Assembly: GCF_003024805.1 (NCBI RefSeq)
Contig: NZ_PUEC01000001.1
Span: 1-64,000 of the forward strand
DNA from: Duncaniella muris
GTDB lineage: Bacteria; Bacteroidota; Bacteroidia; Bacteroidales; Muribaculaceae
Length of the DNA: 64,000 nucleotides
Direction: 5' to 3'
Below the pieces are notes generated by a model. It did no database searches, was not told where the DNA came from, and saw only the letters and a list, made by a program, of their open reading frames with translations. Shown here piece by piece: positions 35,201 through 42,233 of this stretch. The number at the start of each line of letters is the position of its first letter. Position 1 is the first letter of the stretch. Made by a program: the position numbers and the translations under genes.

Positions 35201-37622
35201 TGACGCAGGCGCGTTGCTCTACATCTATCAGACCGGGCGCATGAGCATGATTGACCTTTCGGAAATGTCGCTTGCATTCCATTTTGATGATTTGAGCAAG
35301 ATGCAGCTTGCCGAAGAAATCATATTGGGTGGAGAGAAGCACACCGCGAATACTGCGCTCAACGGTTTCAATTCACTTGGCAACTTGACGCTCGGAGATA
35401 TGCCGTTCCTGCGCCGACTTGACGTGAGCAACACAACGGCAACGAGCGTGGACGCAAAAGGCTGTCCGCGTATCGAGGCAATCATAGCCAACAACACGCC
35501 TCTGACAAACTGCGACCTCGCGCAGACCGCGCCTATTGAAACGCTGACACTTCCTGCAAGCGTCACGAAACTGGAGCTTGTGAACCTGCCGAGGCTCACA
35601 TATCCCGGCGGTCTAACTCTTGAAAGCGTCAATGGCATCAACCGCCTATGGGTGGAGGGGTGCGACTTCGTGGACGTAGAGGGTCTTGTAATGAACATAG
35701 CGCAGGCAGGAGCAATCCGCGAGGTGCGTATTCCCGACATCAACATGACGGCAAGCGTGTCGGTACTGCGTCAGTTGCGCAGGACCGGAGCCATAGGTCT
35801 TGACGCAACCGGCAAGGCATGCGAAGAGAGCGGTCAGTGTTCGGGTATCACAGGCCGCTGGATACTGTCGGAACTGATAGAAGATGAAGATGTGGACGGC
35901 AATGCAGGTCTTACTACCCTTGACCGCTATTTCCCCGAACTCACGCTCATCAACTCCCAGTTCTCCATGCTGAAGATTGATGACATCATCAGCGGAGATT
36001 TCTGCGAGAGATACAGCAACCCAGAAAACGAGACAGGCGCGGAGTATAACAAAGCGTTTGTTCCAAGCGGTCACACCCTAAAAATCAAGCAGGGTACGCA
36101 CGCCTATAAGTGTACATTCAACCCCAAACTCAACCAAATGGAAGGCGTTCAGTTGAGCGACACGGATTTCGGATATCTCAATTCGGGTGAGAGTTTCGAC
36201 AACGCCGACCAAGCCGGAGAGGGTTTTGACATCTTCCACCATCTCCCACACCACTGGTATAAGGGTGTGAACGACTACAAGAACCAAAAGAAATACATCT
36301 TGTATTCTACCACTGATGGCGAACCGCTATCAACAGTAAACAAGAGCTTGAAAGCAATGTTATCGGAACTGCTCTATGCAGAGAACACAGGCGTATATGC
36401 AGATGAAGCACAAGCAGGTGAAATGATAGATGACAGCATTATCGCCACTGCTTCCAACACCAATGCCTATCGCATGGACGTTGAGGGTATGAAGCAGGTA
36501 CGTTGGCCCGGACTGAACCACGCACGCCTCGGTGCTGTGTTCACTGACGCAGACGGACGGATTGTAGGTTCATTCATCATGCAGGTAAGCCATACCTACT
36601 TTGATTTCTCGATCGGCAACTATATCTTCTGCGATGTGCCGAGCGGAGCGAAGTGGATGTACTTTACTTCATACCGCGATATCGGTGACATAATGTGCCT
36701 GGCAGTTGACAGCGCACATATTGAAGCGATCGAACCCGAATGGACGGAACACACCGTAGGCGAAAACGACAGCCTTGTCGGTACATATCCGATAACAATT
36801 GACGGACTGAAGATGCCTCGCAGTCTTTCGGGTGCAGTTCGTTCCAAGAAAGGCAACGGCACATCTTCAACGTCATCAGAGTGGGCGTATGATTCGGATG
36901 GCAATCCGACCGAAACGCCAGTCGGAACAATCAACTACACAGCAAAGGATTTCCAAAACAGCACTCGCAGACGTGGCCCCGGCTACCAGTTGCAGGACTA
37001 TGAGCAGCATAAGGAAATCAGCAATCTTTGGTGGGCTTTGGCCGGAACGACAAATGAGCAAGCAGTTGTGGGTAACGGCGCACATGACGCAACCCTAAAT
37101 ATTCGAGACAGCATAGGCATGGCGGATACTGTGTATGTAGGTAATGCCATGAACTCCATACTTGGTCTTAAACACTATGTCGGCTGTGATTCTGAATGGA
37201 TGGATTACATCGCCTGCAACGTGACAAGCTATGCTGAGTTCTATAAGAACCGCTGTCTTGACAATAATAACAACGCCCCGATTGACTATAAGGCGCACAT
37301 CTATGACCCCGTGACAAAAACGGAACGAGTTGTGCAGACCGTAACTGGCAGCGGTCATTGCGTTGTGCGTGTTGTTCATGGCGCGAAATGTGACATTCTT
37401 GCAAGTAAGGTTCATCAGACCGACACAAGCAAATATACGACCCACTATGCGGCAGGACACTGGCTACCCGGCTCACGCGGCCGTGTGGTTTTGCGGTCGG
37501 GCAGCCATTCGCATGCGTACAGCGGCCTCGCTTATGCGTACGCGCACTACGCTTCATCGTACTCGGTCACGCTCTACGGTGGTCGGCTCGCCTTCCGCGG
37601 AAAATTCGTCATAGTCGGATAG
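29199..37622 (+). CDS. DGR-diversified tail fibre / receptor-binding protein
   Basis: A 2807-aa virion fibre and the target of the retroelement. Residues 1-100 are a beta-helical attachment module (GDVAIGRHVTAGGNATIQGN) followed by LPHDGWWALIGNTLPAPLYI. A coiled coil lies at about 105-170. Long beta-rich and lectin-like modules follow, with a leucine-rich-repeat-like region near 2048-2180. The last 45 residues carry the variable repeat and end in YGGRLAFRGKFVIVG, the closing strand pattern of C-type-lectin-fold DGR targets. Ten positions that are Asn in the template read S, H, H, Y, Y, H, Y, Y, V, L here. It presumably binds a host surface ligand, and diversification would change that specificity. 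The start overlaps the previous stop by 4 nt. Confidence 0.9.
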   Translation: MSQIKTTEIEGDVAIGRHVTAGGNATIQGNATVKKNLKIEGWLDARNIKGPNKGIFLDVTKLREAYPLPHDGWWALIGNTLPAPLYIADGGAWVATGESAGNPTIDSQQYNEAVAALDAELKALATDVSANKQSIDQIRTQIDTIGSSVNTLTTDVSGLKTRVTNAETSIQSINNSKGKANGLASLDANGKVPSAQLPGFVDDVVEFNAIVSDITPLAQSANKKSTDAGCMVVYDSDRNRFILAVSHLAIPDEQRTQWGEQILRPIKTLNTPATATAESVEALPLLNVVDYWELTDGTASLITSKFTYYNNWLDGGSFGEVDAKGRIPEGGKVYISTSDNKTYRWSGTQLVIIGNDLALGRTANTAFPGDEGAQLQENLKNTDNRLYDTANRLRNLGILLCDGQWDGTGTTPKSGVWLCPNEEGGWYFRSFGNTNFYDLPEEEYNSDMTYNSGCLYRMADGLYRIINDKLTMVGGASVGNTFNLTSEIPTSDPDKLFYQLNDPTDTKYYAPAIVYEQGKAGFGLQITFAVAHGAWKIYQYVGATLEKEDVLSSENWLDLAGMSAGAEAIVNVNEVCEDKDYTMSLAIQALIDLRDTTGVNYLKSGLVITYRRDSSKTPHAWETKQFRGQVQDISATNGDDLWPDFGGGGGSTFELGNEPEVNGTKALSTGGAYDMEQRSFGGLQIEPAPSDYIIQAVTKAGEPLGDSVKIPKSNGGGGQSGSTLTIYCDSAVWGAYGGKIVLSAAIKSVSYDGEDEVLGTIRSLSIIDPTTNIELWSEVVNQPSSTSANDLKFEFDFTEFITGASSKDYKIKATDADGNERTRVISVTAVDVTCTCVQALNYSAATALEAGGREKSLPMYKFENNVSTKQGILVTTEMFYNGEWRTLGTATVTDQYSHNISINPNNVFGNSEQLTHGAYPLRIQGKDIASGVTGNTIYTAVMCVDANNSTPIVVMRYDDRNEGKVRLYDSIALDVAAYTPGKTRTAIEVMIDGHIATTANCETSQTLNVTKQIQGYASDGSKSFDVYAQSGTSKSLTVTLTVEGSAIDAEVKEGALFAFDFSTRNNSETDHTIEDNGYSMNVSGSNWNSNGFVSVLGENVLRIAENVKAEIPYAPFSSSALETSGAAIQLAFSTKSIKDKDAMLCECYDPAAGVGFYIRGNEVVLTVLNGTPKRQRVGFKCGEKVTVAIVVEPGSKYVTYKASEASSGTNYSFVKLYVNGEECASIGYQPGTSALRQNRTITFNSENGDFNLNYIMAYNSYMEWLQAFRNYLCKLSDVRAMIAEYDKENVLDTTGKPSMSLMAAKGIPYYVIVADQTTFNNFDYALNGGTSTSDQFACTLYYFNPQHPEVNFKAVNVLWRRQGTTSAQRPIKNDRFNFNKKNKTTGLKATVTLLNPDDSTELGLNAIKAAADRKVFCAETGNFIDVVTVKVDYSDSSNANDCGVCDMMNATFRSLGSSYMTPAQRAFDGRQILSNGDVITGRQMDHSTKNHPIACFRATTDTLQDAWFHAKGNWKEDKGEQTALGFKDTPGYNKGCLNYGDFVEYFGTPDETLAQTEARFKADPETNTEAAQKNVYLISQYCGRDYAIYRYKNGAWTRSTGSMKQVDGMWVVTGDVLNPVSGYELLQYAGMDWWQGVATIEDMMKPSTQISSWVRKLGLAATEYPAWTYYFECMIDDDQLQEDLALGKKVPYDLFNMLRFFNSCDYSKVNGWEKIWRENAYRYMSLESAMAYTAFTDYLAAVDQRAKNMQPMFFLEDGCSVENGVYSGYRNMEPTRMYLNKVYDCDTCNGADNDGGRDIDAEVDPNKMTDEATGYTNPYMGYGSVLFNNMDRQQECWNSNDLGTTTISLKSVVNRMRNQTAQIDGKTIVPFSPDGALYFFVEKRLMFWPKVISSYDGERKYIDNTGIANQPYFYALHGLGLTSLPRFIEQRWAIRDGYYQTGDFFTNPLSGRVSAIKADSKIYITAAAPGYFGIGNDASGQLSESVFLEAGQTHAFTLFAHDAGALLYIYQTGRMSMIDLSEMSLAFHFDDLSKMQLAEEIILGGEKHTANTALNGFNSLGNLTLGDMPFLRRLDVSNTTATSVDAKGCPRIEAIIANNTPLTNCDLAQTAPIETLTLPASVTKLELVNLPRLTYPGGLTLESVNGINRLWVEGCDFVDVEGLVMNIAQAGAIREVRIPDINMTASVSVLRQLRRTGAIGLDATGKACEESGQCSGITGRWILSELIEDEDVDGNAGLTTLDRYFPELTLINSQFSMLKIDDIISGDFCERYSNPENETGAEYNKAFVPSGHTLKIKQGTHAYKCTFNPKLNQMEGVQLSDTDFGYLNSGESFDNADQAGEGFDIFHHLPHHWYKGVNDYKNQKKYILYSTTDGEPLSTVNKSLKAMLSELLYAENTGVYADEAQAGEMIDDSIIATASNTNAYRMDVEGMKQVRWPGLNHARLGAVFTDADGRIVGSFIMQVSHTYFDFSIGNYIFCDVPSGAKWMYFTSYRDIGDIMCLAVDSAHIEAIEPEWTEHTVGENDSLVGTYPITIDGLKMPRSLSGAVRSKKGNGTSSTSSEWAYDSDGNPTETPVGTINYTAKDFQNSTRRRGPGYQLQDYEQHKEISNLWWALAGTTNEQAVVGNGAHDATLNIRDSIGMADTVYVGNAMNSILGLKHYVGCDSEWMDYIACNVTSYAEFYKNRCLDNNNNAPIDYKAHIYDPVTKTERVVQTVTGSGHCVVRVVHGAKCDILASKVHQTDTSKYTTHYAAGHWLPGSRGRVVLRSGSHSHAYSGLAYAYAHYASSYSVTLYGGRLAFRGKFVIVG
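37480..37595 (+). repeat. DGR variable repeat (VR)
   Basis: This 116-nt stretch aligns without gaps to 37709-37824 (constant offset 229). Fifteen positions differ and every one is an adenine in the downstream copy; no G, C or T differs. Twelve changes fall in ten Asn codons and three convert AAA to GCC. The repeat ends near a 10-nt palindrome, TTCCGCGGAA (37593-37602), close to the place expected for the initiation-of-homology signal. Confidence 0.95.
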
Positions 37623-37673
37623 CGTAAGCGGACACGAATCACGAAAAGCGAGTCGAGTTCGGAGATTTTTTCG

Positions 37674-37681
37674 TAACTTTG
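37674..37681 (+). promoter_or_regulatory. -7 box for the template repeat and RT transcript
   Basis: TAACTTTG matches the Bacteroidetes -7 consensus and lies 28 nt before the template repeat, so transcription would start just ahead of it. The AAAACTTAAAAG element of the late promoters is absent at the fixed spacing, suggesting separate control of the TR RNA. No convincing -33 element was found. Confidence 0.45.
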
Positions 37682-37708
37682 CACCTTGAAAGGCAGATAA
37701 CCCCGCGC

Positions 37709-37824
37709 GCCGTGTGGTTTTGCGGTCGGGCAACAATTCGAATGCGAACAGCGGCCTCGCTTATGCGAACGCGAACAACGCTTCATCGAACTCGAACACG
37801 AACTACGGTGGTCGGCTCAAATTC
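37709..37824 (+). ncRNA. DGR template repeat (TR) RNA
   Basis: The unmutated template. In the frame of the fibre it would read ...GNNSNANSGLAYANA... with ten Asn codons (AAC or AAT), the usual DGR arrangement in which adenine mutagenesis of AAY reaches many residues without stop codons. It is non-coding here, ending in TGA in that frame. It lies between the fibre gene and the reverse transcriptase, which copies its RNA error-prone at adenines. Confidence 0.93.
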
Positions 37825-37856
37825 TGAATGGTTAGAACAATCGGATGACCCTGCAC

Positions 37857-37902
37857 GCCTGCGAGACAGGCAAGGCATTTCTCCGAGGGGTTTGCGCCTC
37901 GG
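37857..37902 (+). other. Two hairpins in the TR-RT spacer
   Basis: GCCTG-cgaga-CAGGC at 37857-37871 and CCGAGG-ggtttgcg-CCTCGG at 37883-37902 are perfect stems separated by 11 nt, ending 15 nt before the RT start. In studied DGRs the RNA downstream of TR is structured and needed for priming. These stems are candidates for that function, or they may limit RT translation. Confidence 0.55.
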
Positions 37903-37917
37903 CAACAGCATAACAAT

Positions 37918-39402
37918 ATGGAAAGCCGGAAGAACATTATAACCAAACGTGGAGAGGGGCAATGCCTCTCTCCACAGGACCGGAAGGCGGTCACTGACAT
38001 AGCAACATTCATGGAGTTGACCGAGGATTGCCCCTCGGTCAACTATCCTTTATGCAACCTTATCCCAGAGATAATAGCCGAAGACAATATCATATCTTCG
38101 TTCAACCGCGTGATAAAAAACCTGCGCCAATCGGCCACCGATGCCGAGAAGAAAGATTGTGTTGTGATAGACGGCAACGAGTACACACGCAGGCAAGCAC
38201 GGTATATACGGCAAAAGGATGCCATCGTAGCGTATCTCAAACAGTCAATCAAGAGCGGAGATTTCCGCATAAGCAAACTGACATCGTTTGCGACCAAAGA
38301 CGGTCCGAAAATGAGGATAGTCCAAGCTCCAATTGTTGTAGAACGCATGGGAAGCAATAGCATAATGGAGGTTATTGAGAAACGTCTTGCTCCAGTATTG
38401 ATAAAAAGCACTGCCGCCTCTATAAAAGGACGCGGGCCACATGGTCTGTTCCATGAGATACAAGATGCGATAAAGGTTAACCCTAATCTAAAATACTACT
38501 ATCAGACAGATTATCAAGGCTACTATGACAACATCATCCATGATAGGATGATTACCGTGATAGAACGGTACATATCAGACCCAGTGCTGTTACCAATACT
38601 GCATAATTTTGTGAAAGCCCTGCACCCCGACGGCGATGTCGGAATCAGCAAAGGGCTACGCTCATCGCAGTTTTTCGGCAACTTGTATCTCAACGACCTC
38701 GACCACGCCATGATAGAGAAACACGGTGCAGCTTACTATTTCAGATTTTGTGACGATACGTTTATACTGGCAGAAAGTAAAAAGGAGTTATGGAGATTAA
38801 GGGAGTGCTTACATGAAGAGAGTGCCAAACTTGGACTGACAATAAAGTCCAGTGAAAGGATTGCGCCCATATCGGCAGGCATGGACGCACTCGGCTATGT
38901 GAATTTCGGAGACTATGCCCGGATACGCAGACGCACAAAGCAGAACGCGGCCCGTAAACTGGCAAAGATAAAGTCTCGAAAACGCAGACAAGAAATCATC
39001 GGCTCATTCAAAGGCATGGCTTGCCATGCAGATTGTAAGTATATTTTTCACTTAATCACAGGTAAACGTATGAAAAAGTTTTCTGAACTGGGAGTGACCT
39101 ACACTCCTGCAGACGGGAAGAAACGCTTTCCCGGAAAGGTGATGCGCTTGGGCGCAATCCAAAACAAAGCGTTAGAGATACACGATTATGAGGTAGGCAT
39201 GAACACATCACAGGGCGATGACCGATACCTTGTTTCTTTCAAAGACAAGGCTACCGGCGAGTGGGGCAAGTTCTTCACCGCGAGCGAAGAGATGAAGAAT
39301 ATCCTTGACCAAATCTCGGACATCGAGGACGGCTTTCCCTTTGAGACCACCATCGTTAGCGAAATCTTTGACGGCAACAAGCAAAAGTTCTCGTTTACCT
39401 GA
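37918..39402 (+). CDS. DGR reverse transcriptase with C-terminal extension
   Basis: A 494-aa reverse transcriptase. Visible motifs are SIKGRGPHGLF, YYQTDYQGYYDNI with catalytic Asp198, GISKGLRSSQFFGN with the DGR-typical Ser-Gln pair at 250-251, and YYFRFCDDTF with Asp279-Asp280 (FCDD in place of YxDD). A basic thumb follows (RIRRRTKQNAARKLAKIKSRKRRQ). Residues about 405-494 add a separate beta-rich domain (MRLGAIQNKALEIHDYEVG ... FPFETTIVSEIF) that is not part of a usual DGR RT of 300-400 aa. It resembles small stand-alone proteins I remember from Bacteroides, possibly OB-like. No Avd-like gene lies next to it. Confidence 0.92.
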   Translation: MESRKNIITKRGEGQCLSPQDRKAVTDIATFMELTEDCPSVNYPLCNLIPEIIAEDNIISSFNRVIKNLRQSATDAEKKDCVVIDGNEYTRRQARYIRQKDAIVAYLKQSIKSGDFRISKLTSFATKDGPKMRIVQAPIVVERMGSNSIMEVIEKRLAPVLIKSTAASIKGRGPHGLFHEIQDAIKVNPNLKYYYQTDYQGYYDNIIHDRMITVIERYISDPVLLPILHNFVKALHPDGDVGISKGLRSSQFFGNLYLNDLDHAMIEKHGAAYYFRFCDDTFILAESKKELWRLRECLHEESAKLGLTIKSSERIAPISAGMDALGYVNFGDYARIRRRTKQNAARKLAKIKSRKRRQEIIGSFKGMACHADCKYIFHLITGKRMKKFSELGVTYTPADGKKRFPGKVMRLGAIQNKALEIHDYEVGMNTSQGDDRYLVSFKDKATGEWGKFFTASEEMKNILDQISDIEDGFPFETTIVSEIFDGNKQKFSFT

Positions 39403-39425
39403 TGTCTTTTCGGTGATACGTCACT

Positions 39426-39465
39426 AAACTTAAAAGGGTCTGCGCGGAGCAGGCCCTTATCTTTG
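39426..39465 (+). promoter_or_regulatory. Late-type promoter with a hairpin between its two boxes
   Basis: AAACTTAAAAG (TTAAAA at 39430) and TATCTTTG (39458) have the fixed 28-nt spacing. The spacer contains AAGGGTCTGC-gcgga-GCAGGCCCTT, a 10-bp stem with one G-T pair (39434-39458), which could act as terminator for the RT transcript. The promoter serves 39487. Confidence 0.65.
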
Positions 39466-39486
39466 TGCCAAAAATCTGATATTGAT

Positions 39487-39978
39487 ATGGAAAAGATTTA
39501 TGGCACAACCATACGGCAGGACGGACTGCAACGTATAGGACGCGATACATGGGTGCTTTTCTTTGGACTTTATGAGACAACGGACGGAGGCACATACGAA
39601 TATCGCCATACGTTCAAGCACCGCCCCACACTTGACGAGATAAAGGCAGTCATCAACGCGCAGTTGTCTGCGGACGCTGACGAGCGCAAGCGCAACGGGT
39701 TCTCATGGCAGGGCGTACCGGTCCGCTACGATGAGGAAGCGGAGCGCAACATAACCGGGCTATCGGTAAAGATACCGAGGCTTGGAGCTGCGATGTTTCC
39801 TCTGCAATTCAAACTGGGCGATTACCCGGACGGTAGTCCTGCTTTCTATGAGTTCAAGGACGCAGAAGAATTTGAGAGTTTCACGGACGCTCTTCTGTTG
39901 TTCTCGCAGGAATGCTATGCGCAGGCGTGGCAAGCCAAAGCGGAAATAGACTGGAATAAATTTACTGACGCGCTATGA
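39487..39978 (+). CDS. DUF4376-like phage protein
   Basis: A 163-aa protein. The ATG at 39487 is chosen since it lies 22 nt after the -7 box; the in-frame GTG at 39463 overlaps that box. The centre, LDEIKAVINAQLSADADERKRNGFSWQGVPVRYDEE, resembles DUF4376 domains that sit near phage tail-fibre genes. The C-terminal half is mixed alpha/beta. It is the first gene of the unit following the RT and overlaps the next gene by 4 nt. Its proximity to the fibre suggests a tail or fibre-assembly role, which is inferred. Confidence 0.5.
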   Translation: MEKIYGTTIRQDGLQRIGRDTWVLFFGLYETTDGGTYEYRHTFKHRPTLDEIKAVINAQLSADADERKRNGFSWQGVPVRYDEEAERNITGLSVKIPRLGAAMFPLQFKLGDYPDGSPAFYEFKDAEEFESFTDALLLFSQECYAQAWQAKAEIDWNKFTDAL

Positions 39979-40460
39979 TGATTGCAGACTTTATATGCGT
40001 GACGTTATCGTGCGCCATAATGACGTTGTACCTCACGGCGTACATTCTCAATGTCGGCTTGCCAAGTTCGATCAGCGAGACCTACTACCATACTGAGGCG
40101 AAATGGCTCTTCCCGACCAGCACAGCCACAGCAGGGGCATTGGCTCTTGTACCTCTCATGAACATAACCCCCGACAGCTATCAGTTTGTTGCTTTCTTTA
40201 TTGTCGTTTCCATATTGTTTGTGGCGGCCGCTCCTGCATTCCGCGAGGAACTGACAAACATGGTACACAGCGGAGCCGCCATAATACTGGGTGTGTCGGC
40301 ATTTGCATGGCTCATACTGACAAGCGGAGTGCCATACATAGCAATCACAGCAATACTGGCAGGACTACTGTTTGACCGCAGACGCTTTGTGTTTTGGCTT
40401 GAGGTCGGACTGCTATACAACCTATACACATCGCTTATTTTGATACTTTCATCTTGTTAA
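39975..40460 (+). CDS. Polytopic membrane protein
   Basis: A 161-aa hydrophobic protein with five to six predicted membrane helices, including CVTLSCAIMTLYLTAYIL, FVAFFIVVSILFVAAAPAF, AAIILGVSAFAWLILTS and LEVGLLYNLYTSLILIL. It starts at an ATG overlapping the upstream stop by 4 nt and is followed by a strong hairpin. It sits between a fibre-linked gene and the holin, so a role in lysis timing or superinfection exclusion is possible, but nothing in the sequence decides this. I do not recognise a named family. Confidence 0.55.
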   Translation: MMIADFICVTLSCAIMTLYLTAYILNVGLPSSISETYYHTEAKWLFPTSTATAGALALVPLMNITPDSYQFVAFFIVVSILFVAAAPAFREELTNMVHSGAAIILGVSAFAWLILTSGVPYIAITAILAGLLFDRRRFVFWLEVGLLYNLYTSLILILSSC

Positions 40461-40467
40461 TGAGTGG

Positions 40468-40500
40468 ACGGCGCAGGATTGCTTCCTGCGCCGTACTTGT
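40468..40500 (+). terminator. Perfect 10-bp hairpin after membrane protein
   Basis: ACGGCGCAGG, loop attgctt, CCTGCGCCGT, followed by ACTTGT. The stem is perfect and GC-rich but the T-tract is weak. It separates the 39487-40460 unit from the lysis unit. Confidence 0.6.
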
Positions 40501-40510
40501 ATCATATCAC

Positions 40511-40551
40511 AAAAGTTAAAGAGTGGCAGGGATTGTATATGGGTAACTTTG
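40511..40551 (+). promoter_or_regulatory. Late-type promoter for the lysis genes
   Basis: AAAAGTTAAAG (TTAAA at 40516) then TAACTTTG at 40544, 28 nt start to start. The predicted transcript begins about 17 nt before the holin ATG, which rules out the longer frame starting with GTG at 40464 inside the upstream terminator. Confidence 0.7.
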
Positions 40552-40574
40552 CGCCAAACCAAAAATTACACATC

Positions 40575-41024
40575 ATGGAATCAATCTTATCACTTGACAA
40601 ATTCTATCTGTTCCTCGGCATATTCCTCGCCGTGTGCATACTGGTAATTGTTGCCATTATGCTTGACCTTTGGGATGGAGTACACACGGCGAAGAAAACC
40701 AATCAGCGGGTACACTCCCACAAATTGAGAGTGACTATCGCCAAAATGTGCGAATATTGGCGATTCATCTTAATAGGCTTTCTTGTGGACTGTATCGGTG
40801 TGTTCTTCAGTTTCTACTTCATGCCGTTTGTAGTTGTGCTGTTTGGTGTCGGACTGATTGTAGTAGAGGCAAAGAGTATGTTTGAACACGCCACCCGGCG
40901 TAAGAGCCACATGGCCGAATTGCCTGACATCATCAAGCGTATCGTAGAATGTGCGCATGAAAAGGACGCTCAGAAGATACTGGAGCAGTTTACAACAATA
41001 TCAGACACATCAAATCATCACTAA
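40575..41024 (+). CDS. Holin
   Basis: A 149-aa membrane protein with an N-terminal helix (FYLFLGIFLAVCILVIVAIML), the sequence DLWDGVHTAKKTNQRVHSHK, then two helices (FILIGFLVDCIGVFFSFYF and FVVVLFGVGLIVVEA) and a soluble C-terminal tail. The DLWDG-TAK-HS-LR pattern is that of holin-family proteins in Bacteroidales phages. It would permeabilise the inner membrane to release the amidase encoded 8 nt downstream. The ATG at 40575 is supported by the promoter position. Confidence 0.75.
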   Translation: MESILSLDKFYLFLGIFLAVCILVIVAIMLDLWDGVHTAKKTNQRVHSHKLRVTIAKMCEYWRFILIGFLVDCIGVFFSFYFMPFVVVLFGVGLIVVEAKSMFEHATRRKSHMAELPDIIKRIVECAHEKDAQKILEQFTTISDTSNHH

Positions 41025-41031
41025 CTGAAAC

Positions 41032-41688
41032 ATGATAGTTCTTATTGACAACGGACACGGGAGCGACACCCCCGGCAAATGTAGCCCCGACCAAAAACTA
41101 AAAGAGTATCTCAAAAGCCGGGAGATAGCACGGAGACTGGAAACATTGTTGAATCTGCGAATGGTAGATGCTCGACTGCTCGTTGAGGAAGATAAAGACA
41201 TCAGCCTGCCCGAACGATGCCGCAGAGCAAACGCATACTGCGACAAGTACGGCAAAGAGAATGTTCTGCTTGTTTCAATCCACTGCAACGCCGCAGGAGC
41301 GGACGGACAATGGAAGAGTGCAGGCGGTTGGTGTGTCTATACCTCGCCGGGCAAGACCAAGGCAGATGACCTCGCCACCGAGATATGGAACGCGGCCGAT
41401 GAACGTCTCAAAAACTACAAAGAGCGTTTCACCATATTGCAGGCGCAGGGCGCATACGACAGCAAGCAGAAACCCATGAGGGCAGACTGGAGTGACGGCG
41501 ACCCCGACTATGAGGCACGCTTCTACATTCTCGTCCACACTAAATGTCCGGCAGTGCTGACGGAGTCGCTTTTCCAAGACAACAAGGCTGACTGCGACTT
41601 CCTGCTCTCGGAAGAGGGAACAAAAGCGATAGTGGAACTCCACGCTAACGGAATCATCAACTACATCAAAAAGGTTAAGAACACATGA
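41032..41688 (+). CDS. N-acetylmuramoyl-L-alanine amidase (endolysin)
   Basis: A 218-aa amidase_3-type zinc hydrolase that cuts the amide bond between muramic acid and the stem peptide. The zinc ligands are readable: His in IDNGHG (residue 9), Glu in the TLLNLRMVDARLLVEED region and His in VSIHCNAAGADG. The catalytic Glu is in VLTESLFQDN. There is no signal peptide, so export would depend on the holin. It is a single domain without a wall-binding module. It ends in a 4-nt overlap with the spanin-like gene. Confidence 0.88.
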   Translation: MIVLIDNGHGSDTPGKCSPDQKLKEYLKSREIARRLETLLNLRMVDARLLVEEDKDISLPERCRRANAYCDKYGKENVLLVSIHCNAAGADGQWKSAGGWCVYTSPGKTKADDLATEIWNAADERLKNYKERFTILQAQGAYDSKQKPMRADWSDGDPDYEARFYILVHTKCPAVLTESLFQDNKADCDFLLSEEGTKAIVELHANGIINYIKKVKNT

Positions 41689-42233
41689 AAGATTTTCTGA
41701 AGATACTCTTGGTTGTAGTCGCAAGTCTTGTGGCAGGCGCGTATCTCCACAAGTGCCAATCGCCTCCGGGCGACATCCCAGGCCGAGAGGATTGTGTGAT
41801 GGATACAGTCAAGGTATATGATACCATTTCCTACATCGAGCCTGCGCCGGTGTCAACAACTCCGATAGGCTTTATCAACGTGACTATTCCGGCTCCTGCT
41901 ATCCCCAGTGCGAACCTTGACAGTCTGCCCGACATAAGAGCGGACACCGCAGAACTGGCAAGCGCAGACGTTGACGCGACAGCCCCCGACAGCCTGACAT
42001 TACAGCTGCCAATCACGCAGAACGTCTATGAAGGAGAGGACTACAAGGCATACGTCAGCGGTATGTATCCGAGCCTTGACAGCCTGTTCGTATATCCCCG
42101 GCGCGAGATAGTGACAATTAAGAAGCCACCCAAGAGATGGCATATAGGACCGACTGTCGGTTTTGGCTATACTCCACACGGCTTTGAACCATTTATAGGG
42201 GTCAGTCTGACCTTTTCAATCATTGAATTATAA
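41685..42233 (+). CDS. Spanin-like protein with N-terminal membrane anchor
   Basis: A 182-aa protein with a single N-terminal membrane segment (FLKILLVVVASLVAGAYL), then a Pro/Ala/Thr/Asp-rich extracytoplasmic region and a beta-rich end (IGPTVGFGYTPHGFEPFIGV). It resembles the DUF6808 proteins found after holin and amidase in Bacteroidales phages. The anchor and the gene order fit an inner-membrane or single-protein spanin that disrupts the outer membrane. It overlaps the amidase by 4 nt and its stop by 1 nt with the next start, so all three are probably coupled. Confidence 0.6.
   Translation: MKDFLKILLVVVASLVAGAYLHKCQSPPGDIPGREDCVMDTVKVYDTISYIEPAPVSTTPIGFINVTIPAPAIPSANLDSLPDIRADTAELASADVDATAPDSLTLQLPITQNVYEGEDYKAYVSGMYPSLDSLFVYPRREIVTIKKPPKRWHIGPTVGFGYTPHGFEPFIGVSLTFSIIEL

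Noticed and set aside
37596-37672. Hairpin downstream of VR as in some DGRs
   Set aside because: Apart from the short palindrome TTCCGCGGAA, I could not form a convincing GC-rich stem-loop after VR by eye.
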